64,000 bases of DNA from JBKQVT01 sp963804825 (GTDB taxonomy: Bacteria; Planctomycetota; Planctomycetia; Pirellulales; Thermoguttaceae), in assembly GCA_963804825.1 (NCBI GenBank), contig CAWDRV010000006.1, positions 310,001 through 374,000 of the forward strand, in the 5' to 3' direction. The translations under genes were made by a program, and so were the position numbers. Of the stretch, positions 1 to 7,216 are shown one piece after another. The notes under the pieces are model-generated. The model did no database searches. It was not told where the DNA came from and saw only the letters and a program-made list of their open reading frames with translations. The first letter of the stretch is position 1, and each line of letters begins with the position of its first letter.

Positions 1-175
1 TCCACTCGGCGGCTCGCTCCTGATAGAGCGCCTCGTAATCCGCCAGCCTGAGGGCCTCGAACTCGTCAACGGCAAGCACCACCTCGCCGCACGAGCATGC
101 CGGAATTCCGGCGGGCTTGAACAGCCAGGAACCGGGCAAGGAGGCGATGCGTCGACAGTGCTTGGGCCGGGGCAT
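1..175 (-). CDS. DUF134 family DNA-binding protein (N-terminal part)
   Basis: The first 58 codons of a minus-strand gene that runs off the window start. The protein begins MPRPKHCRRIASLPGS, then has a CSCGEVV stretch and the segment VDEFEALRLADYEALYQE, which is the conserved opening of the DUF134 (UPF0251) family of small helix-turn-helix proteins. The start is set by the family N-terminus and by AAGGTGGAG just upstream. DUF134 genes often sit with genes for small NifX-like or iron-sulfur proteins, but that side lies outside the window. The 20-bp palindrome immediately upstream suggests autoregulation (inference). The C-terminal half cannot be seen. Confidence 0.8.
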   Translation of the reverse strand, partial: MPRPKHCRRIASLPGSWLFKPAGIPACSCGEVVLAVDEFEALRLADYEALYQERAAEW

Positions 176-196
176 AGGACGGACTCCACCTTACCA

Positions 197-216
197 TTAT
201 GAGCATATGCCCATAA
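197..216. promoter_or_regulatory. Palindromic operator candidate upstream of the DUF134 gene
   Basis: TTATGAGCATATGCCCATAA is a 20-bp inverted repeat with a single mismatched pair, centred on GCATATGC and ending about 22 bp before the DUF134 start codon. It is AT-rich in an otherwise GC-rich region. The position fits an operator bound by the DUF134 protein itself or by another dimeric regulator. Binding is inferred. Confidence 0.6.
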
Positions 217-248
217 TTTGTCAAGGGGAATTATCCGCGGGCGTTCGT

Positions 249-290
249 TCCCCTCCGCCGTCCGCCTTCGGCCTTCCGCCTTTCTGCCTT
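249..290. repeat. AAGGCGGAAGG-type dispersed repeat
   Basis: Tract of CCTTCCGCCT / AGGCGGAAGG units. The same low-complexity unit recurs near 24190, 50745, 53370-53515 and 56405-56534. Here it overlaps the 3' end of the phosphoesterase gene and contributes its stop codon. Confidence 0.7.
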
Positions 291-1216
291 ATCCCCTGCC
301 TTCCCCTCGCCACTTCAACTCCAGACGCTCGCCGTTCTTCGGATGCTTCTTGTCCGTGGCGTGGAGCACGGCCGTGGCGCCGCCGGCGGTCAACTTCGAA
401 ATCGACCCAGCCGTGCGGCTGCGATTTGTCGAAGACCCAAGCCACCGCGGGCAAATTGAGCAAGTGGATGCCTTGCCACCGGGTGTGCTTCCACGCGTGG
501 CTGTGGCCGAAGACGTAAGCCTTGACCTGCTTCCGCGGCTCGATGACCTTCAATAAGGCGTCGGTGTCGTCCAGCCCGCCCGGCAGGAAAAGATAATGAT
601 GGCCCAGCACGATCGCCGGCTTCCTGGGGCGGGCATCGAGGGCCTTGGCGAGCCAGTCGAGTTGGGCCTTGCCGAGCGCGCCCGAGGTCACCATCGTCTT
701 CTTCAGCGAATCCAACAGGAACCAGTTGACCAGCGGCGTCTCCAGCACCGAGACGACCTTGTCCGCCACCGGCGATTTCTCTTCCTTGGTCTTTTCCTTG
801 GGCTCGGCCAGCGCGATCGCCTTGTGGAAGTTGTCGCGATCGTCGTGGTTGCCCAAGGCGAGGTGAACGGGCAGGCCGGCGGTGCGGATCGGCTTGACCA
901 GGTCCATCAGCACGGCGTAGTCGGCCGCATGACCCAGAAGGAAGGCGGTGTCGCCGGCCACGATGGCGGCGGCGGGTCGCGGATGGAGGGCGAGAATCTC
1001 CCGCCGCGCCTGGAGGAAATTTTCCGCCGGCTTCGCGCCGAGATAGGAGCCGTCGCGGCGCTGCCAGATGTGGGTGTCGGCCATCAGCGCCCAGCGGTTC
1101 GGATCGGCGGCCGGATTGGCGGCCGCGGCCGAGCGTGTCACGAGCAGTCCCGCGCCCGCGGCCAGCGAGCCGGCCAGGAATTGGCGTCGCGAAATCGGGG
1201 GCAAATGGATTGGCAC
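289..1216 (-). CDS. Tat-exported calcineurin-like metallophosphoesterase (frame break)
   Basis: Predicted phosphohydrolase exported in folded form. The N-terminus has the twin-arginine motif SRRQFLAG followed by a hydrophobic stretch and an Ala-rich cleavage region. Metal-binding motifs of the calcineurin fold are in order: MADTHIW, GDTAF, GNHDDR, GHHYLF and FGHSHAW. The start is GTG at 1216 with AAGGAGG about 9 bases before it. Near 388 the frame breaks: restoring one GC pair gives the natural ending AGGATAVLHATDKKHPKNGE and a TAA at 289. Substrate is unknown; such proteins include phosphodiesterases and purple-acid-type phosphatases. Confidence 0.8.
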
Positions 1217-1243
1217 GGCAAGTCCTCCTTATTCTACAATCCC

Positions 1244-1249
1244 ATTATA
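1244..1249 (-). promoter_or_regulatory. -10 box candidate for the phosphoesterase gene
   Basis: On the minus strand this reads TATAAT, about 28 bases before the GTG start and just ahead of the AAGGAGG ribosome-binding site. No convincing -35 box is visible, so a sigma-70 promoter is only likely. Confidence 0.4.
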
Positions 1250-1268
1250 CGGCATCGTCCGGCGGGCC

Positions 1269-1315
1269 GAAGGGGACAGTCCCATTTTCGTCGGACGAAA
1301 ATCGGGACAGTCCCC
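1269..1315. repeat. GGGACAG palindromic element, type A copy 1
   Basis: Hairpin-forming element: GGGGACAGTCCCATTTTCG, a TCGGA core, then CGAAAATCGGGACAGTCCCC. It lies between the phosphoesterase and tryptophanase genes. Near-identical copies are at 34969-35016 and, inside a gene, 34511-34553. Confidence 0.85.
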
Positions 1316-1339
1316 GTGCTTATATGCGACCGCCCGGCG

Positions 1340-2713
1340 TCAGGCGATGGGCTCGAACTTCGCCGTGAAGTGCCGCAGCATGGGCGGCTCTTCGACAATC
1401 CGGCAGCCGCGCAGACTCTCGCGCCGGGCGAACACCTCGCCGACGGCCTCGATCACGTAGTCGATGTGGCTCTGCGTATAGACCCGGCGGGGAATCGCCA
1501 GCCGCACCAGATCCATCTTCGCGGGGATCAGCTTGCCCGCGGCGTCGTATCGGCCGAACATCACGCTTCCGATCTCGACGGAGCGGATGCCGGCCGCGCG
1601 GAACAGCTCGATGGCCAGGGCCTGGCCCGGATATTGCTCGACGGGCACGTGCGGCAGGAACTTCTTGGCGTTGAGGTAAATGGCGTGTCCGCCGGGCGGC
1701 TGAAGAATGGGGACCCCCTGGGCGGCCAACCGCTCGCCGAGGTACTGGACCGAGCGGATGCGGTATTGCAGGTAGTGCTCGTCGAGGACTTCGTCCAAGC
1801 CGATGGCGATGGCCTCGAGGTCGCGGCCCGCCAGGCCGCCGTAGGTCGGAAAACCCTCGGTGACGATCAAGAGGTTTCGGGCCTTCAGGGCCAGGGCGTC
1901 GTCGTTGATGGCCAGGAAGCCGCCCATGTTGACGATGGCGTCCTTCTTGGCGCTCATGGTGGCGCCGTCCACCAGGGAGAACATCTCCTGGGCGATGCCC
2001 TTGACCGGGCGGTCGGCGTAGCCCGGCTCGCGCAGCTTGATGAAATAGGCGTTCTCGGCGAAGCGGCAGGCGTCCAAGAACAAGGGGATGCCGTGCTGCC
2101 GGCAGATTTGTTTCGTCCGGCGGACGTTGTCCATCGAGACCGGCTGGCCGCCGCCGGAGTTGTTCGTCACCGTGATCATGCAGAGCGGGATGTTCTCGGC
2201 GCCGACCTTGCCGATGAAATCCTCCAGGGCCGCGGTGTCCATGTTCCCCTTGAAATCGGCGACGAGGTCGGGATCGGTGCCCTCGGGGGTGGGCAGATCG
2301 ACCGCCGCGGCGCCGGCGAACTCGACGTTCGCCCGGGTGGTGTCGAAATGGGAATTGTTCGGCACGTACTTGCCGGGCCTGCCGACGATGGAGAAGAGGA
2401 TTCTTTCGGCGGCGCGTCCTTGATGGGTGGGAATGATGTGCCGCAGTCCGGTCAGCTCGCGGACTTTGTCCTCGAAGCGGAAGAAGCTGCGCGCGCCGGC
2501 GTAGGATTCGTCGCCGCGCATCATGCCCGCCCATTGGTCCGCGCTCATGGCGGCCGTCCCGCTGTCGGTCAACAGGTCGATGAGCACTTCCTCGGCCGGC
2601 ACCAGGAAGAGGTTATAGCTGCAACGGCGGAGCGTCTGCTCCCGCTGCTCGACCGTGACGAACTTGATCGGCTCGACCGACTTGATCTTGAAGGGCTCGA
2701 TGATGGTCTTCAT
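1340..2713 (-). CDS. tnaA: Tryptophanase (tryptophan indole-lyase)
   Basis: PLP enzyme that cleaves tryptophan to indole, pyruvate and ammonia. At 457 aa it has the usual length and an intact frame. The PLP lysine is K257 in MSAKKDAIVNMGG. Two regions separate it from tyrosine phenol-lyase: VEIGS, where the phenol-lyase has an arginine (MERG), and the C-terminal RHFTAKF with His, where phenol-lyase has Phe. The carboxylate-binding arginine region IPRRVYTQ is present. It lies 45 bases downstream of a membrane methyltransferase gene. No TnaC-like leader was seen in the short upstream gap. Indole production is inferred from family and residues. Confidence 0.9.
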   Translation of the reverse strand: MKTIIEPFKIKSVEPIKFVTVEQREQTLRRCSYNLFLVPAEEVLIDLLTDSGTAAMSADQWAGMMRGDESYAGARSFFRFEDKVRELTGLRHIIPTHQGRAAERILFSIVGRPGKYVPNNSHFDTTRANVEFAGAAAVDLPTPEGTDPDLVADFKGNMDTAALEDFIGKVGAENIPLCMITVTNNSGGGQPVSMDNVRRTKQICRQHGIPLFLDACRFAENAYFIKLREPGYADRPVKGIAQEMFSLVDGATMSAKKDAIVNMGGFLAINDDALALKARNLLIVTEGFPTYGGLAGRDLEAIAIGLDEVLDEHYLQYRIRSVQYLGERLAAQGVPILQPPGGHAIYLNAKKFLPHVPVEQYPGQALAIELFRAAGIRSVEIGSVMFGRYDAAGKLIPAKMDLVRLAIPRRVYTQSHIDYVIEAVGEVFARRESLRGCRIVEEPPMLRHFTAKFEPIA

Positions 2714-2758
2714 CTTGTGGTGCAGGTGGCTCGCCTGCTGAAAAAACGTGGGGGTTGT

Positions 2759-3428
2759 CTATGGGCCTTGATTCGAGGCGATGCGCTGCGGCGCGTGATC
2801 TTCCTGAATGGAATCTCCATGCAAGTCCATGGAGCATGGCGAACATGGTCAACGCCGACAGGTTCCAAGGATGGGTGAAAAACGAAAGACCCTCGTTGCG
2901 AAGATTCGTGCAGACGACGAACAGCAAAGGATAAGCCGCCAGTCGCAGGGCCCGGCCAACCTCGTCGCCGGTGGCGATGTTCGGGTTGCTCCAGCGAAAA
3001 CCCTCGGCGCCGGCCGTCCGCGGACGACGCCACGGAATCAAGCGGGGAGTCCGCTTCTTATACTCTTCGTAGGCGGCGCCGAAGACATCGGTCAAGTAGT
3101 TTTCCTCTTTCCGCATCACGGGAATGTAGATGGCAAGCCACCAGACCGGAAGGACGACTTGGAGCACCCACCATCCCGACATGACGGCAACGCCCGCGTC
3201 GATCAAGGCGTTGGCCAGGTAGAAGGGATGACGCACGAAACGGTAAGGGCCGCCCATGGCCAAGACCTGGTTCTGTCGCAGGCAGCCCTTGGCCCAAAAG
3301 TGGAGTGCCGTGCCCAGGACGATGAAGGGGACGCCCGCGAGGATCGTCGCGTTGGTGGCGCAGCCGCGGACCAGTCCGGCCAGCACCAAGAAAAAGCGAA
3401 GACCACCTCGATCAAACGGAGTTTTCAT
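2759..3428 (-). CDS. Isoprenylcysteine carboxyl methyltransferase-family membrane protein (frame break near 3' end)
   Basis: Multi-pass membrane methyltransferase of the ICMT/PEMT type. Visible are several hydrophobic segments, the family signature GGPYRFVRHPFYLANALI that forms the SAM pocket, and RKEENYLTDVFGAAYEEYKK near the end of the catalytic region. The start is MKTPFDRGG. After about residue 200 the reading frame as written would run about 100 bases into tnaA; adding back two bases near 2815 gives a stop at 2759 instead. That end is uncertain. Bacterial members methylate small thiols, lipids or unknown acceptors, so no substrate is assigned. Confidence 0.65.
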
Positions 3429-3472
3429 GGGAGCTTTCGATGTCGCGAGGCATGGATGCCGTCCGGCGTTGG

Positions 3473-4237
3473 CTACTTCTTCTCCAAATCCTTCTTCAGA
3501 GACTTCCCAAGGGCGTCGAACGGGAGCGAGACGTCGAACCACATTTTACTGCCGTCGCTGCAAGAGATGATGTCGTGCGCCTTGCCGTTCTTGAACTTCA
3601 ATCCTTGCTTCGTGACGCCCTTCTTTTTGAAGTGGGCGATGTCGTATTCGTCGGATATGCGCGTGACGCGGATCGGCTTGGCCTCGGTGCCGTCGCCGGT
3701 GGCCAGGAGGGCGTCGAGACACTTCTGCTCGGCCGCGGTCTCCTTGTCCGCCTTGGCCTGATCTCCCAGCCCTTTCGCCGCGGTGGCCAACATAAAGTGC
3801 GCCTGCGGGCTGAGCACCAGGTTCGGCCAGGTCTTTTTATACGTCGCCTCGACCTCGCTGTATTTTTCCTTCTTGACCAGATCGCCCATGGTGTTCAGGT
3901 CTTGCGAATAGGGGGAATACGCCTTGTCGGCGACGAGCGATTCTTGCACGGCGAGGAAGTTTTCGCGGGTGGGCGATTTCAGCATTGCGTCGAACTGGGC
4001 CTGAATGTCCTTGGCCGTTTTCGCCGCCGGCTTGCCCTTCGCCGCTTGATCCTTGATCGCTTGATCCTTGACCGCTTGATCCTTGACCGCTTGAGCGTTT
4101 GCCGCTTGAGCCTTTGCCGCTTCCTCCGCAGCGCGCTGTGCCGCTTGATCCTCTGGCGGGTCGGCGGTCACGACGGCGGCCGTCATCAAGAAAATCAGGA
4201 TAACATGAGGCAGAAACCGAAGTCGTTTGGCCATCAT
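3473..4237 (-). CDS. Exported DUF4919-like protein with Lys-Asp-Gln repeats
   Basis: 254 aa. A signal peptide (LPHVILIFLMTAAVVTA) precedes a low-complexity helical linker of repeated AVKDQ/AIKDQ units, encoded by short tandem DNA repeats at about 4040-4115. The C-terminal half (AYSPYSQDL, SPQAHFMLATAAKGLGD, GDGTEAKPIRV, EYDIAHF, KMWFDV) resembles DUF4919, a periplasmic domain of unknown function in which a short tetratricopeptide-like helix pair precedes a beta part. No catalytic residues are evident. It is followed upstream by about 270 bases without a recognisable gene or promoter. Confidence 0.6.
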   Translation of the reverse strand: MMAKRLRFLPHVILIFLMTAAVVTADPPEDQAAQRAAEEAAKAQAANAQAVKDQAVKDQAIKDQAAKGKPAAKTAKDIQAQFDAMLKSPTRENFLAVQESLVADKAYSPYSQDLNTMGDLVKKEKYSEVEATYKKTWPNLVLSPQAHFMLATAAKGLGDQAKADKETAAEQKCLDALLATGDGTEAKPIRVTRISDEYDIAHFKKKGVTKQGLKFKNGKAHDIISCSDGSKMWFDVSLPFDALGKSLKKDLEKK

Positions 4238-4512
4238 CGCTCCTCCGTTTCACCGTGTTCAGAACGTGCCGCCCAGCAACGTTTTCCGAATGTGGCGAGC
4301 CCGAAGCCGATCCGGACCCTCCATGCGATCCATCTTAGCAAGGCGTCCCGCGGTGTCTAGTGCAGCTTACAGATAGTTTCTGCCGGTCCATGTCGCTTGC
4401 GAAACCGCACGCGGGTAACGAGGCTTCCGGCATACCGCCTTTTTGACAAATATGTCGCGGTTGCAACAAGATCATGTTGGGCAAATGTGTGACGATGCCT
4501 AAACTTCTCGAT

Positions 4513-4541
4513 TTGACAATCGGGCTGGTTGAGCTAGGTTT
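4513..4541 (+). promoter_or_regulatory. Sigma-70 promoter candidate for the riboswitch-Flp transcript
   Basis: TTGACA at 4513-4518, a 16-base spacer, then TAGGTT at 4535-4540. Transcription would begin near 4548, about 35 bases before the riboswitch aptamer, which is the right order for a riboswitch leader. Confidence 0.5.
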
Positions 4542-4580
4542 GTTGTAGAGGCAAGGTTCTTATCGCATGGCCTGTAGCCG

Positions 4581-4680
4581 TTCATCCTCGACAAAGGCAA
4601 ACCGATCGTAAGGTCGGCACGCAAAGCCAAGGGCCCACGGGAAAACAACCGCGGGCAGCCTGGCTGCCGAAGGGGTGAAA
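4581..4680 (+). promoter_or_regulatory. Cyclic-di-GMP-I (GEMM) riboswitch aptamer
   Basis: Conserved GEMM landmarks appear in order: AAAGGCAAACC, a short hairpin GATCGTAAGGTC, the GGCACGCAAAGCCA joining region, GGGCC, a GGGAAAACAACC loop, then GGGCAGCCTGGCTGCCGA. The outer stem P1 pairs TTCATCCTCG (4581-4590) with CGAAGGGGTGAA (4669-4680). The aptamer is about 180 bases upstream of the Flp pilin start, so the pilin leader probably senses the second messenger that controls surface attachment. The expression platform in 4681-4860 was not resolved; I see no clear terminator with a U run. The gap from 4238 to 4512 holds only a partial CGCTTGCG-type palindrome near 4389. Confidence 0.85.
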
Positions 4681-4860
4681 TCGTTCGCTTCGGCGAGTGA
4701 CGGGATGAAGGCTTGGTGTAACTAGATGGGGTTTCGGAGGGCAGTCCGCAGGCCGCTCCGTGGCGACAAACCGGGGCATTGCCTGAAGAAACCCGTCGGC
4801 GGCACCGATTCCGGCCCCCATGCAGGGGCGCGGGGTCGATGCCGAAAGGGAGAAACACTC

Positions 4861-5058
4861 ATGAAGTCGCTCGCTCTTAAGCTGCATCGTTTCTTCAAGT
4901 CCGAGGACGGCCCGACCGCCGTCGAGTACGCGGTGATGCTGTCGCTGATCGTGGTCGTGTGCCTGTCGGCCATTGGCACGATCGGCGTCAACGCCAATAG
5001 CGTGTTCAACAAGATCGCCAGCTCGGTGCAATCGCGCCGACTCGATCGCAAGCGGTGA
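4861..5058 (+). CDS. flp: Flp/Fap-type pilin (type IVb prepilin)
   Basis: 65-aa prepilin that would form the thin Tad pilus fibre. After a short leader comes EDGPTAVEYAVMLSLIVVVC, the typical Flp sequence with the conserved Glu-Tyr pair and a single hydrophobic helix, then NANSVFNKIASSV. Processing would occur at the glycine before PTAVEY. The start ATG follows AAGGGAG. It stands alone here, while the TadA/B/C motor genes are about 33 kb away at 37804-41095. The c-di-GMP riboswitch in its leader is the visible control. The last dozen basic residues (QSRRLDRKR) are unusual and could reflect a lost base near 5030. Confidence 0.85.
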   Translation: MKSLALKLHRFFKSEDGPTAVEYAVMLSLIVVVCLSAIGTIGVNANSVFNKIASSVQSRRLDRKR

Positions 5059-5174
5059 TTCTCGCCAGCCGCAAATGGCGCGAGGCTTTTCGCTGCGCCG
5101 GGGGCCGCGGACATGGGCTTGGAAGAGGGTTGTGGGAATCCGGCAGCGGGACTACAATTTCCGCCGGTGACCCC

Positions 5175-6296
5175 ATGCCCGCGACCATCGAACAACTGAC
5201 CGAGGAAATCAACCGGACGCCGACGCAACTCGTCGTGGCGCTGAGCGGGGGTGGAAGCCGGGCGATTGCCGAGTTGTTGGAACGGCCCGGGGCCTCGCGG
5301 ACCCTGCTGGAGGCGATCGTGCCGTACTCGGAAGGGGCCATGATCGCTTGGCTCGGGGGCCGGCCCGACCAGTTCTGCGCACCGGAGACCGCTCGCGCCA
5401 TGGCCGTGGCCGCCCTGCACCGGGCGCGGAAATACGAGCCCTCCGCGGGGTCGCCGGCGGGCGTCGGCTGCACCGCCGGCTTGAGGACCGATCGGCCCCG
5501 GCGCGGGCCGCACCGCGCCCACGTGGCCCTGCAAACCGCCGCGCGGACGGATACCTGGTCGCTGGAACTTCAAAAAGGCCGACGCAGCCGCGCGGAGGAA
5601 GAACACCTGGTCGGCCGCATGGTCCTCAATGCCGTCGCCGACGCCTGTGGCGTGCCCTTGCAGTTGGATTTGCCGCTGACAAAAGGCGAACGGGTCGAAC
5701 ACACGCAAACGATCGCCCCGCCCTCATGGCAAGACCTGATGTTGAGAAAAACCGAGGCGGTCTGCCTGGGCGGCGGCCCCCGGCCGACCACGGCCATCTT
5801 CCCCGGCGCGTTCCATCCCCTTCACGTTGGGCACCGCCGCATGGCGGCCATCGCCCGGGAAGTGCTCGACACGCCGGTGGACATCGAAATGTCGATCCTC
5901 AACGTCGACAAGCCGCCGCTGGACTATACGGAGATCGAGCGCCGCTTGGCCCAGTTTCCGCCCGATCAGGCGGTCTGGCTGACGCGGGCGGCCACGTTCG
6001 AGGAGAAATCGCGGCTGTTTCCCCGCGCCGTGTTCATCGTGGGCGTCGACACGCTCCGTCGCCTCGTCGCTTGGGAGTATTACGGCGGCCAGCGGCGGGC
6101 GTGCCTCGGCGCCTTGGAAGACATTGCCGGACGCGGCTGCCGCTTCCTGGTCTTTGGACGGAGCGTCGGTCCTAAGTGGCTGCGGCTGGCGGACCTCGAC
6201 TTGCCCGACTTCTTCCGCGACATGTGCCGGGAAATCCCGCCCGAGCAGTTCCGCGAGGACGTTTCCTCCCGTGCCGTCCGCAAGTCGGGGGGGTGA
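5175..6296 (+). CDS. CinA-like (NMN deamidase) domain fused to NadD-like nucleotidyltransferase
   Basis: 373 aa in two parts. Residues about 10-160 resemble the CinA/PncC deamidase domain: QLVVALSGGGSRAIAELL, IVPYSEGAMIAWLG and GVGCTAGL. Residues about 200-373 are an adenylyltransferase of the NadD type, with FPGAFHPLHVGHRR (the nucleotide-binding GxFxPxHxGH) and a C-terminal SSRAVR close to the SSxxIR motif. The pair would act in pyridine-nucleotide salvage: NMN to nicotinate mononucleotide, then to the dinucleotide. The start was chosen at the ATG opening MPATIEQL; the upstream frame is open but looks non-coding. Catalytic residues of the deamidase part were not all confirmed. Confidence 0.75.
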   Translation: MPATIEQLTEEINRTPTQLVVALSGGGSRAIAELLERPGASRTLLEAIVPYSEGAMIAWLGGRPDQFCAPETARAMAVAALHRARKYEPSAGSPAGVGCTAGLRTDRPRRGPHRAHVALQTAARTDTWSLELQKGRRSRAEEEHLVGRMVLNAVADACGVPLQLDLPLTKGERVEHTQTIAPPSWQDLMLRKTEAVCLGGGPRPTTAIFPGAFHPLHVGHRRMAAIAREVLDTPVDIEMSILNVDKPPLDYTEIERRLAQFPPDQAVWLTRAATFEEKSRLFPRAVFIVGVDTLRRLVAWEYYGGQRRACLGALEDIAGRGCRFLVFGRSVGPKWLRLADLDLPDFFRDMCREIPPEQFREDVSSRAVRKSGG

Positions 6297-6353
6297 TCGT
6301 CTTCCGACTTCCCCGCATTCGACCTTGGACGCCCGGCGTACCTGCAATAGTAG

Positions 6354-6419
6354 GTAGGTTATGCTTTAGCATAACATCTTGTAAAATAAGAAGTTCCGTT
6401 ATGCTAAAGCATAACCTAC
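6354..6419. repeat. TTATGC palindromic repeat, two perfect 22-bp arms
   Basis: Arms 6354-6375 and 6398-6419 are perfect reverse complements, and each arm is itself nearly palindromic around GTTATGCTTTAGCATAAC. The spacer is 22 bases and AT-rich. A shorter relative is at 43144-43164. It sits in the gap before groES. Confidence 0.9.
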
Positions 6420-6626
6420 GACCTTCCCCGCGTTCGACCCTTGGAAGTCGCCCCATGTCCAAAAGTGGTGCAAGCGACGGGCCCTGAGTATGTCGGTCAT
6501 GCCGCCGATGGGTGGAATGGTCCAAGGAACCCTTGCACACGGATCGGACTGCTGCCAAAATTATTCCCTGATGAAAGCGATGGACCCGATCGGTTTGTCG
6601 GGCTTCTCGAAGGGGGGCCTGAACGT

Positions 6627-6914
6627 ATGAAAGTAGTGCCTTTGGGCGAAAATGTGATGATCAAGCGTCTGGAAAAAGAGGCGGTGACCGCGGGCGGGAT
6701 CGTGCTGCCCGATTCGGCCAAGGAAAGGCCGCAACAAGGACGCGTGCTGTCGGTCGGCGATGGCCGGCTGTTGCCGGATGGGACCCGGGGCCACCATCAG
6801 GTCCGCGAGGGCGACCGCGTGTTGTTCGGCCGCTATGCCGGCGCCGAGGTTGCCATCAACGGCGAAGAACTGGTCATTATGAGCGAGAGCGAGATCTTGG
6901 CGATTCTGCCCTGA
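6627..6914 (+). CDS. groES: Co-chaperonin GroES
   Basis: 95 aa, the normal GroES length. VPLGENVMIKRLE opens the barrel, TAGGIVLPDSAKERPQQG is the mobile loop with the GroEL-contacting GGIVL, and GDRVLFGRYAG and EELVIMSESEILAIL complete the fold. Start ATG follows AGGGGGG. It forms a heptameric lid on GroEL in the cytoplasm. No groEL lies beside it, so it may be one of several copies in the genome. I see no CIRCE element, and no gene in the 330 bases before it apart from the TTATGC palindrome. Confidence 0.92.
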   Translation: MKVVPLGENVMIKRLEKEAVTAGGIVLPDSAKERPQQGRVLSVGDGRLLPDGTRGHHQVREGDRVLFGRYAGAEVAINGEELVIMSESEILAILP

Positions 6915-6934
6915 TCGAACGGGTGGGCCGCCAT

Positions 6935-7080
6935 GGCGAGAATTTCGCCATCGGAGGACAAATTATCGCCATTTCTCTGCTCCGCTGTTCCGCCGGTCCG
7001 TCCAACTGTCGGTCGCAGGTGCAAAATCCTTGCGGGAAAGGCCGATGCGCCCTTCCGGCGCATTTGGCACACGGTGTGCT
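6935..7080 (+). promoter_or_regulatory. Sigma-54-type promoter module, copy 3 (diverged)
   Basis: Starts with the near-palindrome GGCGAGAATTTCGCC, followed by the CGGAGGACAAATTATCGCCA block, and ends at 7065-7080 with TGGCACACGGTGTGCT, in which the GG and GC of a -24/-12 promoter are correctly spaced. The same layout occurs on the minus strand at 37299-37427 and 31816-31955. It lies about 135 bases before the exported prenyltransferase-like gene, in the same direction. This copy matches the other two less well. No gene is seen between 6915 and 7216. Confidence 0.5.
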
Positions 7081-7216
7081 ACATCTTGAGGCGAGTGTTT
7101 TGTCGTATGCGCCGGGGAATCCATCTCCCCCCGCCTATGGAACAGTTTGTGGCTTCCTTTACAATATGGGGGGCGCCGCGGTTGCGTCCACCGCTTTCCC
7201 ACCACGAGGTTTTCCC

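Noticed and set aside
1340..2713. Tyrosine phenol-lyase
   Set aside because: VEIGS and the C-terminal His in RHFTAKF match tryptophanase, not the Arg and Phe of the phenol-lyase.
596..2878. Long plus-strand open frame of 760 codons opposite the phosphoesterase and tryptophanase genes
   Set aside because: It is antisense to two clear genes, lacks any family motif, and has a His/Arg/Gly-rich composition typical of shadow frames in GC-rich DNA.
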